From Nicotiana tabacum (Eukaryota > Streptophyta > Magnoliopsida > Solanales > Solanaceae), in assembly GCF_000715075.1 (NCBI RefSeq), contig NC_134087.1, forward strand, positions 107,299,161-107,363,160: DNA of 64,000 nt, written 5' to 3'. The position numbers and the translations under genes are program-made. Positions 21,816 to 32,039 of the stretch are shown here, piece after piece; positions within the stretch are counted from its first letter, which is position 1, and the number at the start of each line of letters is the position of its first letter. A model generated the notes under the pieces. The model ran no database searches and was not told the DNA's origin. It saw only the letters and a program-made list of their open reading frames with translations.

Positions 21816-23425
21816 ATGGCAGCAAACAACGCACCTCTTGGAGACCTTCCACCAGGGGAGGAGGTAGATGACAATATTGATGATGAGGTTCCTATAGTGC
21901 CTCAAGGACAAAGGAGAGGCTGACATGCCAATGATAATGTTCTAGACCCTCCCCCACCACCTCCAAGAGTAGCTCATCGAGTACATCCCAACCAAGGATA
22001 TGCTAGTGCAATTGTCCCACCCTGGATCTGGCGGGCAATTTTCAAATTACAAATGTGATGCTGACATTGTTGGAGCAGCGGGGGTATTTCACCAGTGCTC
22101 CCCATCAGAATTCTTACAAACATCTCAAGGGTTTCGTGGATACCTGTTGGGGGAGCAAGCAAACTAATGTGTCCGAGGATGCACTTCGGTTGGGATTATT
22201 CCCTTTCTCACTTAGAGGGAAGGCATTGGATTGGCTTGAACGGCTTCCCAACCATTCCATCACTACTTGGGATGAGTTGGCGAATAAATTTAATGCTAAG
22301 TTTTTCTCGCTGGGACATATGGTAGTATTGAGGGATGAGATCTTAGCTTTCAAGCAGGAGCCCAATGAACCATAACATGAGATATGGGAGAGATACCGAA
22401 CCATGGTAAAGGAATGTCCCAACAATGATATAACTGAGGCAATGATATAACAGACATTCTACCGGGGCATTAACACAACAAATCAGTGCATAGTGAACCA
22501 ACTTGCCGGGGGTAATTTCATGAAGTTATCTTATGATGAGGCTTGTGACATTCTTGATGAGATGGCTGACACGTCCTCCGCTTGGCAAAGTAGAGCCAAT
22601 GTGCCACAGGGTGACCCCATAGTCATCCACTTGCACAAAGAGCTCCATGATCATGGGTAGGCAATAGCAGATCTGACAACAACAATGAACCAGCTAGCAA
22701 AGGCACAATTATAGCAGGTTCAAAATCCAAGACAGGTAAATGCCATGGAGGGTGTCAACATGTTAGTGAAGAAGACAAAGAGGTCAACAGAACCAAGGGA
22801 GTTCAGATCAATATGACAATGATAGTGGTGGATTCCAAAATGATGGTTATGATGAGAAGAATGAAGAAGTGCAATATGTGAACAATTATCAGAGCCAAAG
22901 GGGCAATTCTTCCAACCAACAACAATGGAGATCCCAAGGAAATTGGGGAAATCAACAACAACAAGGGAATAGTAATTGGGGAAACAAAAACCAAAATTCC
23001 AACTGGGGAAATCAGAACAATCAGGGTAATTGGAACGGCAACAACAACAACTGGGGTGGAAACAACAATCAAGGTGGTTGGAACAATGGCAACCAAGGAA
23101 ATCGGGGCAAGGCTTTCAAAGGCCCCCAATTTATCGACAACCGAACAATCCACCCCTATTTCCATCCCAAGGTCATAGTTCTTCCAACAATGAAATAGGG
23201 AGAATTGAAATGATGTTTGAACAGATGATGAAAAAGAATGCGGATTCTGATGCTCAGTTGGCTTCCCACAATACTTCAATCAAAAACTTGGAGGTTCAAT
23301 TACGCCAAATCTCACGATCCTTGAATACTCGTCCTAAGGGGGCTCTACCAAGTGATATGGTAGTAAACCCAAAGGGTGGGAACAATTCCAGGCATGTAAT
23401 GATGGTAACTACAAAAAGTAGATGA
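21816..23425 (+). pseudogene. gag of element C (broken), with Asn/Gln/Trp-rich domain
   Basis: ATG 21816 opens MAANNAPLGDLPPGEE and hits TGA at 21921-21923 (likely a mutated CGA). The gag core is at 22055-22375 (RLGLFPFSLRGKALDWLERLP), ending in TAA. 22869-23198 encodes a low-complexity tract rich in Asn, Gln, Gly and Trp (repeated NWGNQ/NNNW), in the nucleic-acid-binding position. 23030-23425 continues in another frame with an IKNLEVQLRQI motif typical of Athila gag. Multiple stops. Confidence 0.85.
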
Positions 23426-23434
23426 GGCGGTGAT

Positions 23435-24256
23435 GTGAATGCCTCCAAACAAAAAGAAATTTTTAATGATGAAGTTGAGTTGCAAGAGGACGAGATCCCT
23501 TTGGTGGTTGAAAATGTGATTGATGAGAACGTGAATGAGGAAGTGAGGATTGATATCCAAGATGCCGAGGTGGAAACACAGAATGACATGAACCCGTCTA
23601 GGGAACATGTAATAGACATGCCGGAAATGATGGTGCCTAAAGCCAAGGCTCCTTTTCCAAGGCCACCTCCACCTTATCCTCAAAGGCTAGCGAAGCAGAA
23701 AAATGAGAACCAGTTTAAGAAGTTCATTGATATGATGAAGAGCTTATCCATTAATGTGCCTTTGGTAGAAGCTCTAGAGCAAATGCCGGGTTATGCTAAA
23801 TTCATGAAAGATTTGGTGACAAAGAAAAGATCCATGGATTGTGAAACTATCAAGATGACCCATCAAGTTAGTGCAATAGTGCACTCAAAGGCTCCGAAGC
23901 TAGAATATCCCCGTGCTTTCACCATTCCTTGCACCATTGGGAGTGCAGACTTTGCTAAAGCTCTATGTGATTTGGGGGCAAATATCAACTTGATGCCCTA
24001 CTCAGTTTTCAAGACTTTGGGTATTGGGCAATCGAGATTGACTTCCATGAGATTGTAAATGGCGGATAGAATGATGAAGAGACCATTGGGTATAATTGAT
24101 TATGTGCTTGTACGGGTGGACAAATTTATCTTGCCGGCTAATTATGGGATCTTGGATTGCGAGGTAGATTATGAAGTTCCGATCCTATTAGGTAAACCTT
24201 TCCTTGCTACTGGGAAGGCCTTAGTTGATGTGGAAGCGGGGGAACTTACCTTTTAG
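23435..24256 (+). pseudogene. Aspartic protease region of element C
   Basis: After an acidic linker, about 23880-24058 reads APKLEYPRAFTIPCTIGS and CDLGANINLMPYSVF, the D-L-G-A active site usual for this lineage. A TAA at 24056-24058 interrupts, and 24059-24256 continues in the same frame ([18 protein letters not shown]). Reading through that single stop the domain would be complete, so decay here is light. Confidence 0.85.
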
Positions 24257-24447
24257 GTGGGTGATGAGAAAGTGGTCTTTCATGTGTGCAAGTCAATGAA
24301 GCAGCCCAATAGTTCTGAAGTGTGCTCTTTTGTGGACCTTGTCACGGTAGTGATAGTTGATGATACTAGTGCAATGATCAATGTGGAGAACCCTCTAGAG
24401 GCGATGTTGTTGAATCTTGATGTAAATGAGAATGAAGGCCAAGCGGA

Positions 24448-25550
24448 GTGTGTGAATGCTTTACATGGAATGGGAATTACTCTTACGAGCCTCAAAAACT
24501 CTCTTTGGATATTAAGAATAGGAAGACTCCACCAACAAAGCCTTCAATCGAGGAACCTCTGGTGTTGGAGTTGAAGTCGTTGCCTCCACACCCCAGGTAT
24601 GAATTCTTAGGCCCTAGTTCAACTTTGTCAGTTATTCTTTCCTCTTGTCTTACTAACATGCAGGTTGATGTCACATTGGCGGTGCTTCAAAAGCAGAAGA
24701 AGGTAATTGGATGGACCTTAGCTGATATTCGGGGGATAAGCCCCACATTCTATATGCACAATATTATTCTGGAAGATGATGCAAAGCCCTCATTGGAACA
24801 TCAAAGTAGGTTGAACGAGGCAATGCAAGAAGTTGTGAAAAAGGAGGTTATCAAGTGGTTGGATGTTGGGGTTGTGTACCCCATCTCTGATAGCTCTTGG
24901 ACTTCGCCGGTGCAATGTGTGCCGAAGAAGGGTGGTATGACTGTAGTTACCAATGCACAAAATGAGTTGATTCCTACCAGGACCATCACCGGGTGGAGGG
25001 TATGCATGGATTACTACAAGTTGAATAAAGTGACCCGCAAGGATCACTTTTCATTGCCTTTTCTTGATAAGATGTTAGACTGACTTGCTGGGCGTGCCTT
25101 CTACTATTTCTTGGATAGGTATTCTGGTACAACCAAATTTTAATTGCTCCGAAAGATTAGGAGAACACCACTTTTACTTGTCCATATAGTACCTTTGCTT
25201 TTTCTAGGATGCCTTTTGGGTTGTGTAATGCACCGACTACATTTCAGTGGTGTATGATGGCCATTTTCACCGATATGGTGGAAGATATATTGGAGGTGTT
25301 CATGGATGACTTTAGTGTTGTGGGTGACTCGTTTGATGAATGTTTTTGAAAAATCTTGATAGAGTGTTGGCCCATTGTGAAGAAACCAATCTTATGCTTA
25401 ATTGGGAGAAATACCACTTCATGGTTGAGGAGGTCATAATCCTTGGCCATAAAATTTCAAAGCGTGGTATAGAGGTGGACAAAGCTAAAATTGAAGTGAT
25501 TTCAAGGCTCCCTCCCCCTACTTCTGTCAAAGAAGTTAGAAGTTTTCTTG
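24448..25550 (+). pseudogene. Reverse transcriptase of element C
   Basis: 24448-25083 is open: KKEVIKWLDVGVVYPISDSSW, VQCVPKKGGMT and WRVCMDYYKLNKVTRKDHF, with TGA at 25081-25083 (probably from CGA). The palm continues across one or two shifts: FLDRYSGT, MPFGLCNAPTTFQ, and an intact catalytic FMDDFSVVGDS at about 25300-25330. The thumb ([34 protein letters not shown]) lies at the start of the 25340-26464 frame. Confidence 0.9.
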
Positions 25551-25559
25551 GGCTTGCGG

Positions 25560-26464
25560 GGTTCTACTGGAGATTTATCAAGGACTTTTCGAAGGCAGTG
25601 AATCCTTTGTGTAAGTTATTGGAAAAAGATGCCAAGTTCGTGTTCAATGAGGGATGTATGCAAGCCTTTGAACTTCTCCAGCACAAGTTGACCACCACTC
25701 CTATTATTACCGCACCCAATTGGAGCTTGCCTTTCAAGCTTATGTGTGACACGAGTGATGTTGCAGTTGGGTTGGTCTTGGGTCAAAAAGTGAACAAAAT
25801 ATTTCATCCAGTGTACTATGCAAGCAAGACAATGAATGATGCTCAAGTGAACTACACGGTGACTGAGAAAGAGCTTTTGGCTATTGTGTTTGCAATGGAG
25901 AAATTTCGGCCATATCTCATGGGTGCCAAGGTCATAGTTCATACCGATCATGCCGCACTCCGGTACTTGATGATGAAGAAGGATTCCAAAGCAAGGCTGA
26001 TGCGATGGGTCTTGTTACTTCAAGAGTTTGATTTGGAGATTGTGGACCGGAATGGCAGTGAAAACCAAGTGGCAGACCACTTGTCCTGCTTGGAGGAGGA
26101 GGGGAGGCCTCGTGATGGCCTAGAGATCAATGATTCATTTCCCGATGAGCAACTCCTTTCTGTGTCGGTGAATGGTATGACATGGTTTGCGGACGTGGAT
26201 AATTTCTTTGTGATTGGTATAATCCCATGTGAGTTCTCTTCTAACCAAAGGAAGAAGCTCAAACGAGATAGTTTGGATTTCTATTGGGATGAGCTGTACT
26301 TGTTCAAGATCTGCACAGATGGTGTAATCCGAAGGTGTGTCCCGGAGGAGGAGCAGTTGAGTATATTAGAGGCTTATCATTACTCTCCCTATGGTGTCCA
26401 TCATGGTGGGGCAAAGACGACTTCAAAATTTCTTAGCTATGGGTTTTATTGGCCAACTTTGTAA
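25560..26464 (+). pseudogene. RNase H of element C
   Basis: Part of a 374-codon open stretch. [14 protein letters not shown] (Asp), [19 protein letters not shown] (Glu) and [12 protein letters not shown] (Asp) are intact, then [13 protein letters not shown], the standard end before integrase. The HHCC region of integrase begins in the same frame ([12 protein letters not shown]), and TAA at 26462-26464 ends it. The domain looks complete; it is labelled pseudogene because the polyprotein is broken up- and downstream. Confidence 0.88.
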
Positions 26465-27440
26465 AAAGATGCAAGTGAACTTGTGAAGAAATGCGACGAA
26501 TATCAAAGAGCGGGTGGAATTTTGAAGAAAGATGAGATGCCTCTCAATACCATTCTTGAAGTTGATATATTTGATGTATGGGGCATTGATTTCATGGGCT
26601 CATTTGTTAGCTCGTATGGGAACACATACATTCTAGTGGCAGCCGACTATATTTCAAAGTGGGTTGAAGCCGTGGCTTTGCCCAACAATGAGGCCCGGAG
26701 TATTGTTGAGTTTCTCAAGAAGAGAATTTTTATAAGGTTTGGCACTCCTCGTGCAATCATAAGTGATTGTGGGGGGTCTCATTTTTGTAATCGAGCTTTT
26801 GACACTCTGTTGCAAAGTATTTGTCAATCACAAAGTTTCTACTCCTTATCATCCTCAGGTGAGTGGACAAGTTGAAGTCTCAAACAGGTAAATCAAGAGT
26901 GTATTGTCAAACACGGTCAATGCAAATAGGACCGATTGGTCAAAGAAATTGGATTATGCTCTATGGGCTTATATGACTGCTTACAAGAGTCCGATTGGTA
27001 TGTATCTGTACCAGTTGGTGTTTTAGGAAAGCTTGCCATCTACCAGTTGAGTTAGTGAACAAGGCTATGTGGGCTTTGAGGAAGCTAGATCTTGAATGGG
27101 ATGTGGCAGCAAATCTTCGGGTGGAGCAGCTTAATGAACTTGATGAATTCCGATTCCATGCCTACTCCAGTTCGTCCTTGTATAAGGACAAGATGAAGTA
27201 CCTTCATGATAAGTATGCTCGTAGCAAGGAGTTCAAAGTGGGTGATTTGGTTCTCTTGTTCAATTCTCGGTTACGTCTATTTTTGAGAAAGCTTAAGTCA
27301 AAATGGAGTGGACCTTAAGAAGTGGTATTTGTGACTCCTTTTGGTGCACTTGACTTGAAAAAAAATGGAGAGGTCTTCAGAGTTAATGGTCACAAGGTCA
27401 AGCACTACCTGGGAAAGATTAATGACAGCCACGTGGTGGC
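26465..27440 (+). pseudogene. Integrase of element C
   Basis: 26483-26875 has CDEYQR (one zinc Cys replaced by Tyr), WGIDFMGSF (first Asp), [11 protein letters not shown] (second Asp) and, in a shifted frame, the YHPQ...GQVEVSN motif with the Glu (about 26840-26880). 26995-27318 holds the C-terminal part (EFKVGDLVLLFNSRL, KLKSKWSGP), then TAA. The final part (GHKVKHYL near 27390) is just downstream. Confidence 0.85.
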
Positions 27441-27649
27441 ACTGCTCTATCTAAAGTGATTTAATGGTAACCTGCGTCGTGCCGCGATGTTAAATCAGAC
27501 GCTTCTTGGGAGGCAACCCATGTGTCTTTCTTTTTGTTTTTCTTTGATTTTCTTTTTAGTACATGATTTTCTTTTGGTCTAACTGGTTGTGAGATATGTG
27601 TAGGATTGATTTGATGCAGTGCAGGACTAAAACTAGAAAAATGATGCAC

Positions 27650-27965
27650 TCTCTGAAGTTTGGACTGCTGCCGCAATGCATTTTTCGCAGCTGTAATGGC
27701 CTTGTTGCGGGGGCAAAATTTTATTGCGGTCCGCAGTGTTGATTGGTAAAAGTGAAGGTTTTCTGAAGATTGTCACCGCGGCCGCAAAGCATTTTTTGCG
27801 GTCCGTGGTACCCCATAGAGGCCGCAGAGCATGTTGTGTGGTCCGCGGTGCCATCATTGTCAGTGCTTCATGTGTTCGAGTACCATGGACCGTGGTGCAT
27901 TACTTGCGGTCCGCGGTGGGTACGTGAAGTGGGCCCAGGTTCTTTTTCTATAAATAGGACCTGAG
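27650..27965 (+). promoter_or_regulatory. Second palindrome array and TATA box inside element C
   Basis: After integrase, GCGG(N)CCGC-type palindromes recur (GCGGTCCGC 27725, CCGCGGCCGC 27776, GCGGTCCG 27797, GGTCCGCGG 27839, GCGGTCCGCGG 27906), again alternating with GCATTTT-like spacers, and end just before CTATAAATAGG at about 27949-27959. Layout matches the LTR promoter, so this may be an internal promoter for the downstream ORF. Confidence 0.5.
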
Positions 27966-28324
27966 GCCTTCATTTAAAACTTTTCGCTCATTTGCTTTCC
28001 AAATAGTAAAAAGTACTATTCATCCTTAACCCTAACTGCACGAATTCAACAACTGATTCTCATTCATCTGTGTTGCATCTCATTACTGGTACTTTTAATC
28101 TTTCCTTAGTCTTTAAATTTTGTTTTATTTTCTTTTAATTTGTTAGTTCATGTTTCATCTGCTTCCCTTTTTCTTTTAATTGTTAACTTAGGGTTACATA
28201 ACGCTGTTAGAGTAGGGTTAATTAGTTAAACAAGGTGATTAACTACCTAGTGGGTTGCTAAAATGTTGACTAAGGCTAAAAAGATGTAAAAATCTAAAAC
28301 CCTAGATTGGTATTGCTGCTTATG

Positions 28325-28640
28325 GCTTATCGAGGTCCGCGGTGGATTTCTTGCGGTCCGCGGTCCCTCTCTGCGGTCCGCGATGCAATTTTGTGCGGAC
28401 CACGGTGGTAAAACTTCAGAGAGATTGAATCTTGAGGACCGCGGCCACGATGGATATTCTGCGGTTTGTGGTGCCTTACCGCGACCACATTACAATTATT
28501 GCGGTCCGCGATGGCCTTTATCAGAGAGTGGGTATTCTGACCCACACCTTAATGCAGACCGTGGTACCATTTTGTGCGATCCGCGGTGCTCCCTTTGCGG
28601 CCGCAATGCATTTTGTGTGGTCTGCAGTCTGCAGTTCTGC
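28325..28640 (+). repeat. Third palindrome array upstream of the post-pol ORF
   Basis: A dense run of GCGGTCCGC and relatives (GGTCCGCGG 28334, GCGGTCCGCGG 28352, GCGGTCCGCG 28372, GCGGTCCGCG 28500, GCGGCCGC 28597), spaced by ATTTTGT or similar. It lies downstream of the TATA at 27.95 kb and about 100 bases before the ATG at 28733, so it would be in the leader of such a transcript. Confidence 0.65.
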
Positions 28641-28732
28641 TTTACATTGTCAACTGTCTGCAATCATAATCTTCACTACTTCATCTAGTACTATGATACT
28701 AACAATAACTGAATGAATTCTCCTTGCAGATA

Positions 28733-29998
28733 ATGGTGAAATCATGAGATGGAGGTGATAAACAAAAAGGCAAAGGAGAGTCCTCCCGGGGTAGGGGACA
28801 AGGTATGATCAGATTGACCCCCCAAGTCCGGTAGTCAATCAAGGACACCAGGAAGTCAATAAAGGCTACAGATAGAGCTGTTTCCCATTCGGGAAGTGAG
28901 TATTTGCCCTCCTGGGAGACATCCGACTCCGAGTTAGTGCCATAGTATGTTCATGACTGGCCGGAAAGGCGAAAATTGAGAGATACACCTCCGGTCACTC
29001 CTACTGCTCAAGCTTCAGTTGCAATTTCTTCTGAGTCGTCTGAGGGCTCAGCTGAGAGCGGTGATTATGTTTCTTCTACCTCACCTACAACTTTAACACC
29101 CGGTGAGGATACTATAGAAAGAGAAGAAAGAGGGAGTGTCCCTCAAGTAGGGGGGGTGGAGAGAACTAGAAAGCCGGAGGCCTGGTAGGATAGATTTCTT
29201 AGTGAGCTTGCGTACCACAAATTCCGAGAATGGTGGCCCGAGAGGAAGTTGATACTTGAGCGGAGATTCATTGACAAGGATCTTCTACCTCACAACCCAA
29301 ATATACAGAGGAAATTCAGAGAGAGGCCGGGCTGGGATTAGTTCATAGGCAACGTTGATGATGCAAATGAGCACCTTGTGAAGGAGTTTTACACTAATGT
29401 TGCCCACATCAAAAGGGCACTACAGTGACTAAGGTGCGAAATTTAAAAGTAAAGTTTGATGGGAAAACAATCAATGACTACCTGGGCTTTCCGGAGGAGG
29501 ATGAAACTTTATACCTAGAAAAGGTAGCATTGGGGGAGGATACCCGCCTGTGGTTAGCAGAGTACTTGGCAATTCCAGGTACCACCCCAGCATGGTTGAC
29601 AGCGGGAGTCAAAATTTTGAGGAGAACCCTGAACTTCGAGGCAAAAGGGTGGGAGACATTTGCTTGCAGCAGGCTAGACCACACCACTCACGAGAACTCT
29701 CTTCCTATCTCTCGGGCTATATTAGTGGCGTTTATCATGGCGGGGTACCCTATCAACATCAGGAATGTTATGTCCAGGGAGATTACATGGGTGGACAATG
29801 AAGGCGATAGATAATACCCCTTCCTACATTTTCTGACTATGTACTTTGAGGATCAGGATGTCGAAAAAAGGAAATTCGATGTGAAGGTAAAATCAAAGGC
29901 ACCCTTTTCCTGGTACAACCTCAAAGGTGAGGACAACCCCAAAAACCCTAAGGGCAAAGCCACTGCCTCTATTGGCCAGTCTGAAGAGCCAGTAGTAG
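28733..29998 (+). pseudogene. Post-pol ORF of element C (plant 'transposon protein' type)
   Basis: ATG 28733 begins a frame with several stops. 28976-29188 encodes a Ser/Thr-rich acidic tract. 29200-29400 reads FREWWPERKL, LVKEFYTNVAHIK across frames. 29425-29814 is open: VKFDGKTINDYLGF, TPAWLTAGVKIL, RAILVAFIMAGYPINI. This matches what I know as the 'putative plant transposon protein' family often annotated in Athila-like elements downstream of pol. Role unknown. The frame runs into a deletion joint at about 29999. Confidence 0.65.
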
Positions 29999-30003
29999 TA
30001 GTA

Positions 30004-30320
30004 GCTTTGTCTTAGGCTTTAGATCCCGTTAAGTATTCACCTAGGAGAAAATTACTTCCCTAGTGCCTCTTTATCTGTTTAGAAAACCTTATAAGCAATT
30101 ACTCTTCGTTTAATTTAGCATACTATTACCATAAAAATTAGAAGTAACAAAACAAACGAATATGATTGGAAGTTTAATTAAGAGCACTACGCATCTCTAG
30201 TTTAGATAGAAATCCAATTCCCAATTCTTGCTCCCTGTGGATTCGATCCCGATCATCTCGGGTAAAAGCTGCTTCGACTGCTCTCGCCACTTTGTAGTGG
30301 TGTAGGGTTGGCACCGATCA
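30004..30320 (+). repeat. Truncated 3' LTR of element C
   Basis: Only the last ~310 bases of the LTR remain (30013-30320 against 21391-21696). Upstream, ORF sequence joins directly to mid-LTR sequence at the shared CTTTG, so the end of the internal region and about 1.17 kb of LTR are deleted. Confidence 0.85.
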
Positions 30321-30785
30321 ATATTTCCCGAGGTTCTTTAGGTGTACCACACAACATCGAAATCCAGCACGGGGCCAACACCAATCTCTTTTGTCTATGG
30401 TGCCGAAGCTCTTATCCTGGTCGAGGTTAGGGAAACTAGCCTCAAGTTTCAATATGCAACCGAAGAATCAAATAACGAGGCATGAATACAAGCCTAAAAT
30501 TGTTGGATGAAAGATGCGAGGCCGCCCTAGTTCGATTAGCTGCACAAAAATAGTGGATCGAAAGGTAGTACACCCGAAGATCCAATCTTCGACACTTTAA
30601 AATTGGGGACTTGGTGCTTAGAAAAGTCACCCTTAACACTCGAAACCCGAATGAAGGAAAACTGGATCCAAATTGGGAGGGACCATATCAGGTCCTCGAC
30701 ATCATCAAAAAGGGATCCTACAACTCTGCACTATGAATGGCGATCAATTGGAATGTATCACTCCTAAAGCGATACTACTAATAAG
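30321..30785 (+). pseudogene. Integrase C-terminal part of element B (resumes after C)
   Basis: Picks up exactly where 20211 leaves off: the LVYGAEAL-like SFVYGAEALIL, then RY-rich C-terminal wording (NEGKLDPNWEGPYQVL legible near 30650-30700). Stops near 30482 and 30552. This fixes the C insertion in the middle of B integrase. Confidence 0.8.
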
Positions 30786-32039
30786 GTACAACCTTCTCCA
30801 TTTTCTTTTATATTAACCAATTGCAGGTGATCGATCAAGAACATCGACAGATTCTTCAGTACGAAGTCTTTAGGTATGAAAGCACGTGTTGCACTCTTTT
30901 TTCTCAAACTGTTTTTAGCCCCAAGTTGTTTTTCCAGCGAGATTTTTAACAAGACAACCATTGATCGTGCTAACTTAGAACAATTTAACAATATCCGAGG
31001 CTTCTTTACAATCAACCTCGAATACTAAGGGGCATTACCCTCGAGTGTCAACTTAGTTGCAAGGAAATTACTTCATGACAGCGGGATCTCGATAGGTAAA
31101 TTTTGTAAGGGTCAAACGGTCGAATGAACTATGCCCATATAGGTTACTCGAGCCCTAACATCAAACATGTACGCATGAATAATCATCTATTGAAAGAAGT
31201 ATTTTCCCTTGCAAATATCTCATGCCTTAGAAAAATTTCCTACATTATGATTTCATACTCTTGATCTATCGTATAAACAGGCTTAAGGGCCGATCATAAC
31301 GGAAGTTCGAACAACTAACCCCACGCTTGGGGACTGTCGTCCAAAAAACAAATGAGATCGAATTATTAACACTTCGAGATCATAAGACCTTAAAGTTAAC
31401 CCTCGATTTTTACAGGCCATAGCCACCCCACTCAGAGACTGACACTTCTGACAAGCTCGAAGTGAAACGAGAAAATAAGCCTAAGAGGCAAGTCCAAAAT
31501 AAAAAAGGCTACGACCAAATTAACACGATTCAGAGACATACGAATTCCATAATGAAACAGGCCTGCGAATATTTTCTTAAACCGGTTAAAAAGGATACCC
31601 TCAGCAAAATTATAAAGGTCTTTGATAATATCAAGCCTTGAAAACTCTAATGAGTACAAAATTGTTTGAACTCTCAAACAATCCCTTATTCTATGCTAAG
31701 GCATTATAGGTTTTAAAAATATAAAGGACAAACTTTTTAAGCCGAAAATAAGGGAAAATACATAAACATTCTGTATACAAAGGCCATGTCGGCCTAATAC
31801 AAAAGCCTAAGGGCTATCTCTTGCTTTGAGTTCGAAAGATCATCCTCATTCAAATAAAACCAAAGGGTTACCTTATTTCGAGTCCGAGCAAGCACTCACT
31901 TGATAAAAGTTATGCTAGTTCGATTTCGGTCGAATTACCTGAACCCCGAACCTATGAATAATAATTTCACCAAAAAGATATTTATATATGTCAAAGTTAT
32001 TTACAAGGGAAAAAAATCCCTTGTAAATATCCTAAGTAC
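30786..32039. other. Non-coding post-pol spacer of element B
   Basis: No convincing ORF. Bases 30870-31060 match 62975-63180 of element D (TGCACTCTTTTT..., GATCGTGCTAACTTAGAA..., GGGGCATTACCCTCG), so this spacer is conserved between the sister elements. The distal part is the 3' end region of the antisense gene. Confidence 0.6.

Larger units (their letters stand above)
20217..30320 (+). mobile_element. Element C: Athila-like Ty3/gypsy retrotransposon nested in B
   Basis: Order: long 5' LTR, PBS TGGCGCTGTTGCCGGGG, gag, protease (DLGANINLMP), RT (FMDDF), RNase H, integrase, a post-pol region with its own ORF, and a truncated 3' LTR. This layout and the wording of RT are those of Athila elements. 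It splits the integrase gene of B, whose reading resumes at 30321 (ATATTTCCCGAGG). The left edge is uncertain by a few bases (20212-20220); ATTTT against ATATT is a possible degraded target duplication. Confidence 0.88.

Noticed and set aside
22803..23279. Minus-strand hydrophobic ORF of 158 codons
   Set aside because: Antisense of the Asn/Gln-rich gag tract; hydrophobicity follows from complementing AAC/CAA codons.
28327..28716. Overlapping ORFs on both strands through the third palindrome array
   Set aside because: Same cause: a GC-rich repeat lacks stops in several frames.
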